Positions 53,525-62,039 of a DNA stretch of 64,000 bases are shown here, one piece after another. Position 1 is the first letter of the stretch. Every line of letters starts with the position of its first letter. The notes under the pieces were generated by a model. That model had not been told where the DNA came from. It saw nothing but the letters and a program-made list of their open reading frames with translations, and ran no database searches. Origin of the DNA: Pseudomonadota bacterium. Its GTDB lineage: Bacteria > Pseudomonadota > Alphaproteobacteria > Rhizobiales > Rhizobiaceae. The translations under genes were made by a program, and so were the position numbers. Where the stretch lies: positions 67,541 through 131,540 of the forward strand of contig JAEWLS010000028.1 in NCBI GenBank assembly GCA_023457435.1, read 5' to 3'.

Positions 53525-53578
53525 TTACACCGCCTTGCCCACGCGCATTCCTACTACGAGAATGATTGTCTTCGCCAT
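53525..53578 (-). promoter_or_regulatory. ilvB leader peptide (attenuation)
   Basis: An ORF of 17 residues, MAKTIILVVGMRVGKAV, ending TAA. It contains two Ile, one Leu and four Val, the end products whose charged-tRNA supply would be sensed. A GGCGGT-GTA-ACCGCC hairpin overlaps its stop. Together with the terminator downstream this is a classic branched-chain amino acid attenuator, as described for ilvBN in Caulobacter. Confidence 0.85.
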
Positions 53579-53641
53579 CGTCGCGGACATTAGTGGCGCA
53601 GCGGAACGCCTGTCAATGGGAATTCCGCCGCGCCAGCGACA

Positions 53642-54013
53642 TCAGGCCATCGCCCGCGCACCGGCACCGGTACCGGAACGCATCGTCACCACCGCGGTTG
53701 CCACAAGCGCTGCCGAAAGAGCGGCATGGATCAGCACGCGGAAGTCGAGATAGCCAACCTCGGCGCCGCCGAAGCCGAGAGCCACGAGTAGCCAGGAGAC
53801 GGTGCCCACCAGCGCGCCCCAGCCGACCGCCGTGTCGTGACGGCGCATCACCCTGAGCACGTTGAGAAAGACGACGCTTAGACAGAATCCCGAGGCGGCG
53901 AGTGCCCACACCAGCACCTCGCTCCCTCTGGGATAGGAGGCAACACTGCCTATTGCGTGGAGCACGGCGCTGATGCCGAGAAGCGCGCAAAGCGCAAGTT
54001 CGAGGCGGCGCAT
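53642..54013 (-). CDS. small membrane protein, 123 aa
   Basis: A 123-residue protein with four hydrophobic segments (LELALCALLGISAVLHAIGS, VLVWALAASGFCLSVVFLNV, GWGALVGTVSWLLVALGFGG, LIHAALSAALVATAVVTM). I recognise no named family. Its ATG overlaps the SRPBCC stop (TGATG), so it belongs to the ArsR-SRPBCC operon. Confidence 0.75.
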   Translation of the reverse strand: MRRLELALCALLGISAVLHAIGSVASYPRGSEVLVWALAASGFCLSVVFLNVLRVMRRHDTAVGWGALVGTVSWLLVALGFGGAEVGYLDFRVLIHAALSAALVATAVVTMRSGTGAGARAMA

Positions 54014-54489
54014 CAGAGTTTCCCTTCGTTGATGAGCATGATGAAGTTCGCGATCGAGCCGCTCCAGCCGCCGGTCCCGTCGAGGCCCTTGAAGAACTCG
54101 GGGTCGACCGGCCCGAAGCGATCCAGGTTACGGTGTTCGAAATCGACGCGCGTCCCCGCTCCCTCCGGCGAGAAGCGGACCTCCACCTCGGTCACGAGCG
54201 CTGGATTGAAGCTGTAGGTCCCGTCGAGTTGCCAGGCGAGCACCATGCGGTGCGGCGGCTCCCACTCGATGACATGTCCCCAGTCGGCTTGCGCGCCACC
54301 CTCGCCCACTTCGTACCAGCGGCCCTTCGGCTTCGGTTCGATGACGATGTCGCGGCGGCTGCCCGTCAGGGTCTGCACGGATGGGCTCCAGTCGTGCATC
54401 CGCCGCGCGAATACGTCGAACGCCCTCTCTGGCGTCGCTTTCACGACGAAGCTCTTTCTGATCGGTGCTGGTGTGATGGTTGCTGGCAT
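54013..54489 (-). CDS. SRPBCC / AHSA1 family protein
   Basis: A 158-residue START-like fold protein: IRKSFVVKATPERAFDVFAR, WAYE-type strands, and HVIEWEPPHRMVLAWQLDGT typical of AHSA1-like proteins. Commonly paired with an ArsR regulator as here (1 bp gap). Ligand unknown. Confidence 0.88.
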   Translation of the reverse strand: MPATITPAPIRKSFVVKATPERAFDVFARRMHDWSPSVQTLTGSRRDIVIEPKPKGRWYEVGEGGAQADWGHVIEWEPPHRMVLAWQLDGTYSFNPALVTEVEVRFSPEGAGTRVDFEHRNLDRFGPVDPEFFKGLDGTGGWSGSIANFIMLINEGKL

Positions 54490-54490
54490 C

Positions 54491-54799
54491 TCAGTCGTTT
54501 CCCTCTTCGAAAAGCTTTGCGTAATTGTCGAGCGCCTCCGCCCAGTGGCGGTCCAGCCATGCCCGGATCACGCCGAGCCCGCGCGGGTCGATGCTGTAGA
54601 TGTTGCGCGCGCCCTCGGCGCGCACCTGAACCAGTTCGGCCTTCTTCAGCACGTCGAGATGCTGGGACACGGCGGGCTGCGAGATCGCCATGCCCTCGGT
54701 GATCTCGCGGACCGACATCGGGCGGCGCGCCAGCCGCTCCACGATGTGGCGTCTCGACGAGTCGGACAGGGCTTTGAAGACTGCAGTACCATCGGCCAT
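54491..54799 (-). CDS. ArsR-family transcriptional regulator
   Basis: A 102-residue winged helix: FKALSDSSRRHIVERLARRP, then the HTH EITEGMAISQPAVSQHLDVL and wing KAELVQVRAEGARNIYSI. It lacks the paired cysteines of metal sensors, so it is of the SdpR-like type that controls its own operon with the SRPBCC gene. Nearly leaderless. Confidence 0.9.
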   Translation of the reverse strand: MADGTAVFKALSDSSRRHIVERLARRPMSVREITEGMAISQPAVSQHLDVLKKAELVQVRAEGARNIYSIDPRGLGVIRAWLDRHWAEALDNYAKLFEEGND

Positions 54800-54800
54800 A

Positions 54801-54836
54801 GCTTATCATAAGCACATGCCTATATAAGGCGTCAAG
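54801..54836 (-). promoter_or_regulatory. promoter/operators of the ArsR-SRPBCC operon
   Basis: On the minus strand CTTGAC (-35, 54831-54836) precedes GCTTAT (-10 region, 54808-54813) with about 17 bases between. Two palindromes overlie it: GCTTATCATAAGC (54801-54813) and GCCTATATAAGGC (54818-54830). Good candidates for ArsR operators. Confidence 0.65.
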
Positions 54837-54904
54837 CGTGGCGTTTACCTTGCTTCAACCCAGCCGGAATACGCCCCTTTAACCCTCTTCGGTTAAGAGC
54901 GGGG

Positions 54905-56758
54905 ATGGCGGGTAAAAAAGGTAAGCTGATGTATGTCGAGCGTGGCTCAGTTCAGCCAGAGGCGGTCGACCAGGAGCGCCGGACCAGCGCCCAGCCCGCT
55001 GCTCGGGTGCTCGGCCGGGTCGTCCAGTGCGATGGCGCTCGCGCGACGATAGCAGCCTACGCGGACGGCGAAGACAATGCTCTCAACGGTCTCTGGACCG
55101 TCGGGCGCATGATCTCGATCAACCTCAAGGAAACGCGCACCGTCGGCCTCGTCTACGGCATCAACCAGCCGCAGCACGGGTGGCGCGAGGACGAGCCGAA
55201 CGCCATCGAGGTCTCGGTCGAGCTGATCGGCGAAGTCCGCGACGTCGACGGCCGCCCCGTCTTCGATCGCGGCATCACGATCTACCCGAACATTGGCGCG
55301 ATTTCGCACCGCATCCGCGCCCGCGATCTCGAGGCGGTTTACGACCTCGGCGGCAAGAACAGCGTCCGCGTCGGCAACCTCTCGCAGGACGATGGCATCG
55401 CCGCCTGCATCGCCATCGACGACACACTCAACCGTCACTTCGCCGTGGTCGGGACGACCGGCGTCGGGAAGTCGACGGCGGTGTCGCTCCTGCTTCGCAA
55501 GGCGATCGCATCGCGTCCCGACCTTCGGATCCTGATCCTCGACCCGCACAACGAGTTCGCTTCCACCTTTCCTGACCATGCGGTTCGCATCGACTCGCGC
55601 ACGCTTGACCTGCCGTTCTGGGTCTTCAAGCTTGAGGAACTGACCGAGGTGCTGTTTCGCGGGCGCGAGCCGGTCGCGGAGGAGGTCGAATTCCTTCGCG
55701 ATCTGATACCGCTCGCCAAGCAGATGTTTCGCGGTAACGCCCAACAGGTCCAGTTGCGCCGCTCCAACGATAGCGCCGTGACGGCCGATACGCCCGTGCC
55801 CTACCGCATGACTGACCTTGTGAAGCTCATCGACGACCGGATGGGCATGCTCGATTCCAAGAACGACAGGCCGACCTACCGCTCGCTGCGCATCCGCCTC
55901 GAGTCGGCGATGAACGACCCGCGCTACCGCTTCATGTTCAGCGGCCGTCCCTTCGAGGAGAATTTGCAGCACACGATCGGCCGCATCTTCCGGGTTCCGC
56001 ACGAGGGAAAGCCTGTGACCTGCCTCGAGATGGCCGGCATGCCGTCCGAGGTCGTCAACTCCGTCTGCTCGGTGCTTGCCCGCCTCGCCTTCGACCTGGC
56101 CATGTGGTCGAACGGCAAGTTGAAGCTGCTGGTGCTCTGCGAGGAGGCGCATCGTTACATGCCCTCGGACACGCGGCTCGGTTTCGCGCCGACGCGGCAC
56201 GCCCTGTCCCGCATCGCCAAGGAAGGCCGCAAGTACGGCTGCTACCTCGGCGTCGTGACGCAGCGCCCCGGAGAGCTCGACCCGACTATCCTGTCGCAAT
56301 GCTCTACGATCTTCGCCATGCGCCTCGCCAACGAGCGCGACCAGGACATCATACGTTCGGCCATCGCGGACTCGTCGGCATCGACCTTGTCTTTCCTCTC
56401 GTCGATGGGGCAGCGCGAGGCGATCGCCTTCGGCGAAGGCGTCGCGACGACCATGCGCATGAAGTTCGAACGGCTGGATCCGGCCTACATTCCCGGTTCG
56501 ACGGAGAAGCTCGACGTTGGCGAGCACGGCGCGACCGACGACCGCGATATCGATCTCGCGACGCTGGTCGCGAAACTCTCCAACCTGCGCAGCGGCACCG
56601 AGCCGCTGGAGGGCTCGGGCGCCGTCGACACTTCGATGTTCGGCAGCGACTCGATCCTCAAACGACCCCAGGTCGTGCCGTCGCCCGCCGAGGGCGAGCG
56701 CGGCTTCTATGGCCGCCGCGCCTACGACAACCCGCCGCCCCGCCTGCCCCGCAGATAA
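54905..56758 (+). CDS. HerA-like DUF87 ATPase
   Basis: A 617-residue AAA+/FtsK-HerA superfamily ATPase. N-terminal beta-barrel-like region (RVLGRVVQCDGARATIAAYA), Walker A VVGTTGVGKSTAVSLLL, Walker B LLVLCEEAHRYMP, then GVVTQRPGELDPTILSQCST with the glutamine sensor and RLANERDQDIIR. HerA proteins pump DNA with a NurA nuclease, but no nuclease gene is adjacent. An internal start (MYVERG, 54929) is possible. A polar tail ends the protein. Confidence 0.88.
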   Translation: MAGKKGKLMYVERGSVQPEAVDQERRTSAQPAARVLGRVVQCDGARATIAAYADGEDNALNGLWTVGRMISINLKETRTVGLVYGINQPQHGWREDEPNAIEVSVELIGEVRDVDGRPVFDRGITIYPNIGAISHRIRARDLEAVYDLGGKNSVRVGNLSQDDGIAACIAIDDTLNRHFAVVGTTGVGKSTAVSLLLRKAIASRPDLRILILDPHNEFASTFPDHAVRIDSRTLDLPFWVFKLEELTEVLFRGREPVAEEVEFLRDLIPLAKQMFRGNAQQVQLRRSNDSAVTADTPVPYRMTDLVKLIDDRMGMLDSKNDRPTYRSLRIRLESAMNDPRYRFMFSGRPFEENLQHTIGRIFRVPHEGKPVTCLEMAGMPSEVVNSVCSVLARLAFDLAMWSNGKLKLLVLCEEAHRYMPSDTRLGFAPTRHALSRIAKEGRKYGCYLGVVTQRPGELDPTILSQCSTIFAMRLANERDQDIIRSAIADSSASTLSFLSSMGQREAIAFGEGVATTMRMKFERLDPAYIPGSTEKLDVGEHGATDDRDIDLATLVAKLSNLRSGTEPLEGSGAVDTSMFGSDSILKRPQVVPSPAEGERGFYGRRAYDNPPPRLPRR

Positions 56759-56847
56759 CCTTAACTGCAGCGGGCGCTTTGGCTGAACGGCCGCTTGCGC
56801 CTATTGTGCGCCGATTCGCGGCAGGCCGCCGCGGGCGGGGGATTCAG

Positions 56848-57444
56848 GTGACCATGGTGGTGCCGGCGCCGGAGAACAGCGCGCTTGCGGACGTAGCTCC
56901 CTCTCGCCGCGGCGAGGGCCGTTCCGTCGCGCTGTGCCTGGCGCTCGCCTTGCCTGTCGGTATCGCCGCCTCCGCGGGCCTCCTGATAAGTGCCGGGCTG
57001 GTCGATACATTGCCAAGGCGGGAGTGGATCCTGCCCTCCGCCTACGTCGCCCTCGTGGTCGCACTTTTTGTCGCGGGCGTATTCGCCGCCATCGGCGCGC
57101 GGGTCGAGACGTCCGTGTACGGCAGGCGTCGTGTACCCCGAATGCGTGCCTGGCTCGCGTCGTTCGGCCTCGCACCGTTCGGCGCCCTGGTCTTCTTCTT
57201 CGCCATAGGCATCGGAGCGCCGCCGTCGCTGCAGACGGTGCTCGGCATCCTCGTCGTCGCGGCAATCTTGCTGACCGCGGTGTTGGCGCGCAGGCTGCTT
57301 GCAGCTCTCGCCGAGAAGCTGCTGATCGCGTTCTTCGCCTGGCTCATGATCCTCGTCGCCCCGGTCGCATGGCCCAACCCGGTCGTACAGGCATTTTCGG
57401 AGTGGTTGCTGTGGCTGCTCCGGCAGAGCGGCGTGATCGCGTAG
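56848..57444 (+). CDS. membrane protein, 198 aa
   Basis: GTG 56848 with GGGGGA upstream (or ATG 56854). A disordered 30-residue start is followed by about five hydrophobic segments (ALCLALALPVGIAASAGLLI, SAYVALVVALFVAGVFAAIG, APFGALVFFFAIGIGA, LGILVVAAILLTAVLA, LIAFFAWLMILVAP). Family not recognised. It lies 89 bp after the HerA gene and converges on the GGDEF gene with a 7 bp gap. Confidence 0.65.
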   Translation: MTMVVPAPENSALADVAPSRRGEGRSVALCLALALPVGIAASAGLLISAGLVDTLPRREWILPSAYVALVVALFVAGVFAAIGARVETSVYGRRRVPRMRAWLASFGLAPFGALVFFFAIGIGAPPSLQTVLGILVVAAILLTAVLARRLLAALAEKLLIAFFAWLMILVAPVAWPNPVVQAFSEWLLWLLRQSGVIA

Positions 57445-57451
57445 GAACGGC

Positions 57452-58237
57452 TCAGGCGCAGACCCGGTTTCGGCCGTCTCTCTTTGCCTGATAGAGCTGC
57501 TTGTCGGCGCGGCGATAGAACTCCTCGCCGGATTCCAGCCCATCCCAGACGGCGAGCCCGACGCTGGTCGTGACCCTGATCCGGGTGCTTCCGGTCTGCA
57601 CCGGCTGGCCGGCGATCGCCTTGCGGATGCGCTCGGCAAGCTTGAACAGCTGATCCTCGTTCATGTTTGGCGCAACGACCGCGAACTCCTCGCCACCAAG
57701 TCGCGCTACGACGTCGTGATAGCGCGTCATGTCCCGCAGCGTGTTCGACACCGCCCGCAGAACTTCGTCGCCAACGTCGTGGCCATGCGTGTCGTTGACC
57801 TGCTTGAAGTGGTCGAGGTCGAGGATCATCAGGCCGATCGGCTTGCCGATGCGTTTGAACTCGGTGAGGTACTCGCGTAGCGCGTCGTCGAAATAGCGGC
57901 GGTTCTGCATGCCGGTCAGACCGTCCGTCAGCGCTGCGTGCTCGAGCGTCTCCGAGCGCGCCGACAGGGTCTGCGTCATTTCGCGCAGTTTGTATTCCTC
58001 CTTCGCCTGCGTCCGGATCAGCGGATAGATCAGGAACAGCCCGAAGAAGAGCGCCGTGGACAACAGCACTCCCGTGCCGAACAGCAGCTTCGTGACGCTA
58101 TCGAACAGCTCGTCATGCGGTAGCGTCAGCTCCCCGCCGGCAGAAACGACACTGTAGGCGTAAAGAATCACCACGCCCGCCCCCAGGATCAGCGCCATGA
58201 AGACGAAAAACGCCGATTCTGACTTGTGGAAACGCAA
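57452..58237 (-). CDS. membrane diguanylate cyclase (GGDEF)
   Basis: A 261-residue protein with two N-terminal membrane segments (FFVFMALILGAGVVILYAYS and LLFGTGVLLSTALFFGLFLI) and a GGDEF domain: LTDGLTGMQNRRYFDDAL, LDLDHFKQVNDTHGHDVGDE and active site GGEEF. RYHD precedes it by five residues, an RxxD inhibitory site. Synthesises c-di-GMP; no sensory domain beyond the short periplasmic loop. Confidence 0.92.
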   Translation of the reverse strand: MRFHKSESAFFVFMALILGAGVVILYAYSVVSAGGELTLPHDELFDSVTKLLFGTGVLLSTALFFGLFLIYPLIRTQAKEEYKLREMTQTLSARSETLEHAALTDGLTGMQNRRYFDDALREYLTEFKRIGKPIGLMILDLDHFKQVNDTHGHDVGDEVLRAVSNTLRDMTRYHDVVARLGGEEFAVVAPNMNEDQLFKLAERIRKAIAGQPVQTGSTRIRVTTSVGLAVWDGLESGEEFYRRADKQLYQAKRDGRNRVCA

Positions 58238-58333
58238 TGATCTCCCCTGCGAAGCGCCCGCCCCGCTTATGACAGCGGCGGACTTACGCTCCGTTAATTC
58301 GCTGCGTCCGATGCGAATTTCCCCTGCGTCACC

Positions 58334-59227
58334 TCAAGCCGTGACGGCGGCCGGATCGGCAACGCGCTGCCATCCGTCGCCGAGCTGGTGGCGGAACCAC
58401 GTCGACTGGCGCTTCGCATATTGACGGGTAGCGCTTGCGACGCGCTCTATCGCGGCTTCGAGGGACGCCGAGCCGTCCAGGAAGGCAGCAAATTCGCGAA
58501 CGCCGATCGCCTTCATCGCCGGCATCGCCGGACTGAGGCGCAGCGCCTGGATCGCCCGAACCTCGTCGAGTGCGCCCTCGTCGATCATGGCGCGAACACG
58601 CGCCTCGATGCGCAACCCGAGCCAGTCCCGGTCGGGCTCGATGACGATCATGCGCGCAGTCTTGCGATCCACCAGCGGCGCACCACGCCGTCCCTGCCAT
58701 GCGCCGATTGGCTCGCCGGAGGCGTCGAGCACTTCCAGCGCACGCACGATCCGCTGTCCGTCGGCGCTGCCGATGCGATCGGCAGACTGCGGATCGCGGC
58801 TGGCGAGGACAGCGTGAAGCGCCTGCGCTCCCTCCCCGGCGAGCCTTGCCCGCCAGTGCTCGCGCACCGCGGCCGGCACGTCCGGCATTTCCGAAAGTCC
58901 GTCGAGCAGCGCCTTGAAGTAGAGGCCGGTGCCGCCGACGAAGCTCGGCTGCCGTCCATCGAAGGTCCCGGCGTCGCGCAAGGCCGCGACGTCGGCCAGC
59001 CATCGCCCGGTCGAATAGGCGTGCGCGGGCGGCACGTGCCCGTAGAGCACATGGTCGGCGCGCGCCAGTTCGTCCGAGCTTGGGCGTGCTGTCAGCCGGT
59101 CAAGCACGCCGTATACCTGCATGGAGTCGGTATTCACGATGACGCCGCCGGTGGCTTCTGCGATACGCAGCGCCAGCGCCGACTTGCCGCTTGCGGTCGG
59201 CCCCGCTATCAGCACGGCGTCCGCCAT
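58334..59227 (-). CDS. miaA: tRNA dimethylallyltransferase
   Basis: A 297-residue enzyme that adds a dimethylallyl group to A37 of tRNAs reading UNN codons. P-loop LIAGPTASGKSALALRIAEA, NTDSMQVYGVLDRLTARPS, FVGGTGLYFKALLDGLSEMP, and TRQYAKRQSTWFRHQ near the C terminus. Start ATG at 59227; longer frames upstream overlap serB in reverse. Divergent from serB with 34 bp between. Confidence 0.96.
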   Translation of the reverse strand: MADAVLIAGPTASGKSALALRIAEATGGVIVNTDSMQVYGVLDRLTARPSSDELARADHVLYGHVPPAHAYSTGRWLADVAALRDAGTFDGRQPSFVGGTGLYFKALLDGLSEMPDVPAAVREHWRARLAGEGAQALHAVLASRDPQSADRIGSADGQRIVRALEVLDASGEPIGAWQGRRGAPLVDRKTARMIVIEPDRDWLGLRIEARVRAMIDEGALDEVRAIQALRLSPAMPAMKAIGVREFAAFLDGSASLEAAIERVASATRQYAKRQSTWFRHQLGDGWQRVADPAAVTA

Positions 59228-59261
59228 CGGCGCTTTTGCGCCATCCTTCCCGGTCCCGCCG

Positions 59262-60146
59262 ATGTCTCTCGTTGCCACGCTCATTGCCTCGCCCGGCTCG
59301 CGCGCCCTGACGCCAGCCCTTGCGCATAGGGCGACCGAAGCGCTCGGCGCAAGCGCTGCCGATTGGCTTGCGGCGGAAGAGGCTCTCGACATCGCAATTC
59401 CCGGCGCGGTCGACGGCGAGCTTGCGCGCAACCAGCTGCGCGAGGCTGTCGAGTCCGCGCCGCTCGACATTGTCGTGCAGCCGGCCGCCGGGCGCCGCAA
59501 GAAGCTGCTCATCGCCGACATGGACTCCACCATGATCGACCAGGAGTGCATCGACGAGCTCGCCGACGAGGTCGGCATCAAGGACAAGGTCGCCGCGATC
59601 ACCGCGCGGTCGATGAACGGCGAGATCGCGTTCGAGCCGGCGCTGCGCGAGCGCGTCGCGCTCCTGAAAGGGCTGGACGAGGCCGTCATCGAGCGGCTGA
59701 TCGAGGGACGGATCACGATCGCCTCGGGGGCGAGGCCGCTGGTCGCCACAATGCGGCGCGACGGCGCCTATGCGGCACTGGTATCCGGCGGCTTTACCGC
59801 CTTCACGTCGCGCATCGCGCAGAAACTCGGCTTCGACGAGAACCGCGCCAACACGCTGGACGTCGAGGCTGGCCGTCTTGCGGGCACCGTCGCGGAGCCG
59901 ATCCTCGGGCGCGAGGCGAAGGCGGTGGCGCTGCGCGAGATCTGCGCGCGGCTCGGTATCGGCCTGGCGGAATCTATCGCCGTCGGCGACGGCGCAAACG
60001 ACCTAGACATGCTGGCGCTTGCCGGCAGCGGCGTCGCGCTGCATGCCAAGCCCGCCGTCGCGGCGCAGGCGGGCATCCGCGTCGATCACGGCGACCTGAC
60101 CGCCCTGCTTTACATACAGGGCTATCGAAGATCCGACTTCGCCTGA
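59262..60146 (+). CDS. serB: phosphoserine phosphatase
   Basis: A 294-residue HAD phosphatase: LLIADMDSTMIDQECIDELA (DxD nucleophile), ALVSGGFTAFTSRIAQKLGF (motif II Ser), and AVGDGANDLDMLALAGSGVA (motif IV). Final step of serine synthesis. ATG at 59262 is chosen because it begins the N-terminal domain MSLVATLIASPGSRALTPA; the frame upstream is antisense to miaA. A terminator hairpin follows. Confidence 0.96.
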   Translation: MSLVATLIASPGSRALTPALAHRATEALGASAADWLAAEEALDIAIPGAVDGELARNQLREAVESAPLDIVVQPAAGRRKKLLIADMDSTMIDQECIDELADEVGIKDKVAAITARSMNGEIAFEPALRERVALLKGLDEAVIERLIEGRITIASGARPLVATMRRDGAYAALVSGGFTAFTSRIAQKLGFDENRANTLDVEAGRLAGTVAEPILGREAKAVALREICARLGIGLAESIAVGDGANDLDMLALAGSGVALHAKPAVAAQAGIRVDHGDLTALLYIQGYRRSDFA

Positions 60147-60151
60147 TGCGC

Positions 60152-60176
60152 GAAAGGCGGCCACCGGCCGCCTTTC
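60152..60176. terminator. terminator between serB and degP
   Basis: An 11 bp perfect stem GAAAGGCGGCC/GGCCGCCTTTC with an ACC loop, 5 bp after the serB stop. Symmetric, so it can serve both convergent genes. Confidence 0.85.
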
Positions 60177-60212
60177 TCTAAATATGTCAGTGGTTTGGCA
60201 CGATCGCCGGAC

Positions 60213-61730
60213 TCACTGCATTCGCACGGTCTCGAAGCGCAGTTCGCCGCTCTTCGACGATAGAACGAGCAGGGCGTTGCGCCGTCCCTGGCCTTTCAGC
60301 GCGGCCACCCGGTCGAGCACATCCTTCGGCGTCGAGACGGATTCCTGCGCCACCTCGGTGATCACGTCGCCCGGCTGGATGCCCTTCTCGGCGGCCGGCG
60401 AGTTGGCGGTAACCTCGGTGATCACCACGCCGTTCACTGCCTTGTCGATCTCGTACTTGGCGCGGGTCTCGTCGTTCAGCTCCGAAACGGTCATGCCGAG
60501 CACATTGGCTGTCGCCACCGCACCCTTCTCGGCCTGATCGGCGGTCGCGCTTCCGTCCTCGACCGCCGCCATCTCCTCGCCGTCCTCGAGCCTGCCGAGC
60601 GTGACCTTCACGGTCTGCTCGACGCCTTTGCGGACGACGACGACGTCGACTTCCTTGCCGACCGGCGTGTCGGCCACGATGCGCGGCAGGTCGCGCATCT
60701 CGTTGATGTTGCGCCCGTCGAAACTCTTGACGATGTCGCCCGCCTGGATTTGGCCGTTGTCGACCGGCCCGCCCTTGATGATGCCGGCGATCAGCGCGCC
60801 GCGCGTGCCTTCCATGCCGAGGCTCTCGGCGATCTCCGCCGTCACCGGCTGGATGCGCACGCCGAGCCAGCCGCGCCGCGTCTCGCCGAACTCGCGCAGC
60901 TGCGTGATGACGTTGACGGCGAGCTCGGACGGAATGGAGAAGCCGATGCCGATCGATCCGCCGGAGGGCGAGATGATCGCCGTGTTGATGCCGATGACCT
61001 CGCCATACATGTTGAACAGCGGGCCGCCGGAATTGCCGCGATTGATGGCCGCGTCGGTCTGGATGAAATCGTCGTACGGACCGGAATTGATGTCGCGGTC
61101 GCGCGCCGAGATGATGCCGACGGTCACCGTGCCGCCGAGGCCGAACGGGTTGCCGATCGCCATGACCCAGTCGCCGATGCGCATCCGGTCGCTGTCGCCG
61201 AACGAAACTGCGGTCAGCTTGCGCGCACCGGGATCGACCTTGAGCACCGCAAGGTCGGTCTTGGTGTCCTTGCCCACCAGTTCGGCGGCAAGCTTGGAGC
61301 CGTCGGCGAGGTTGACCTCGATTTCGTCGGCGTCGGCGATCACGTGGTTGTTGGTGACGATGATGCCCTCGTCGGCATCGATGACGAAGCCGGAACCCAG
61401 CGACTGGACCCGCTGCGGCGCCCCGCCGCCCTCACCGCGGCGTTGCTTGAAGAACTCGTCGAAGAAATCCTGGAACGGCGAGCCCTCGGGGAGCTGCGGC
61501 GGCGTCACCGGGCCACCGCCGCCGCCTGAGGCCGCGACGTTCTGCGAGGTCGAAATGTTCACCACCGCGCCGAGCAGCTTCTCGGCGAGGTCGGCGACCG
61601 ACGCCGGCCCCTGCTGCGTCGCCATCGGCGGCGCCTGGGTCTGCTGCGCGACCGCGGGAGCTGCGAGCGCCAGCAGCGCCACGCTGGCGGCGGCTGCGGC
61701 CAGGCGTGTCGGACGGATCAGGTTCGGCAT
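60213..61730 (-). CDS. degP: Do-family periplasmic serine protease
   Basis: A 505-residue HtrA protease. Signal peptide (RLAAAAASVALLALAAPAVA then QQ), protease domain with the catalytic triad His in IVTNNHVIADADE, Asp in TKTDLAVLKVD and Ser in NRGNSGGPL, followed by two PDZ domains (RGALIAGIIKGGPVDNGQIQ; VVITEVTANSPAAEKGIQPG). Degrades misfolded envelope proteins. Next upstream on the strand are DUF2065, hflC and hflK, a conserved protease-control block. Confidence 0.96.
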   Translation of the reverse strand: MPNLIRPTRLAAAAASVALLALAAPAVAQQTQAPPMATQQGPASVADLAEKLLGAVVNISTSQNVAASGGGGGPVTPPQLPEGSPFQDFFDEFFKQRRGEGGGAPQRVQSLGSGFVIDADEGIIVTNNHVIADADEIEVNLADGSKLAAELVGKDTKTDLAVLKVDPGARKLTAVSFGDSDRMRIGDWVMAIGNPFGLGGTVTVGIISARDRDINSGPYDDFIQTDAAINRGNSGGPLFNMYGEVIGINTAIISPSGGSIGIGFSIPSELAVNVITQLREFGETRRGWLGVRIQPVTAEIAESLGMEGTRGALIAGIIKGGPVDNGQIQAGDIVKSFDGRNINEMRDLPRIVADTPVGKEVDVVVVRKGVEQTVKVTLGRLEDGEEMAAVEDGSATADQAEKGAVATANVLGMTVSELNDETRAKYEIDKAVNGVVITEVTANSPAAEKGIQPGDVITEVAQESVSTPKDVLDRVAALKGQGRRNALLVLSSKSGELRFETVRMQ

Positions 61731-61850
61731 CGGAAAGCTCCAGAAAACGGGCGGCGCAGTTCGCTCAGGTCGCCGGCATCATCGCATGAAATGGGGCGCG
61801 TTTGCGGCCCGGCATCGGATCGTAGGTGGCCTGGAGCAATAAATCCTGCG

Positions 61851-62036
61851 TTACCCGCGCACCAGCCAGACGATCACGACACCCGCCGCCATCGCCGCGA
61901 TGCCGCCGATGCGCAGCGCACTTTCCGGTATCGTCAGGACCTCGGCGGCCAGCCGTTTCGCAAATCCCGGCAGGCCGCCATAAATCAGTCCTTCGAGCAC
62001 CAGCACGAGGCCGAAGGCCGCGAGCAGGTCGGTCAT
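61851..62036 (-). CDS. DUF2065 family protein
   Basis: A 61-residue protein with two hydrophobic segments (LLAAFGLVLVLEGLIYGGLP and IGGIAAMAAGVVIVWLV), the DUF2065 pattern. It follows hflC after 3 bp, its usual place. Function unknown. Confidence 0.87.
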   Translation of the reverse strand: MTDLLAAFGLVLVLEGLIYGGLPGFAKRLAAEVLTIPESALRIGGIAAMAAGVVIVWLVRG

Positions 62037-62039
62037 GCC

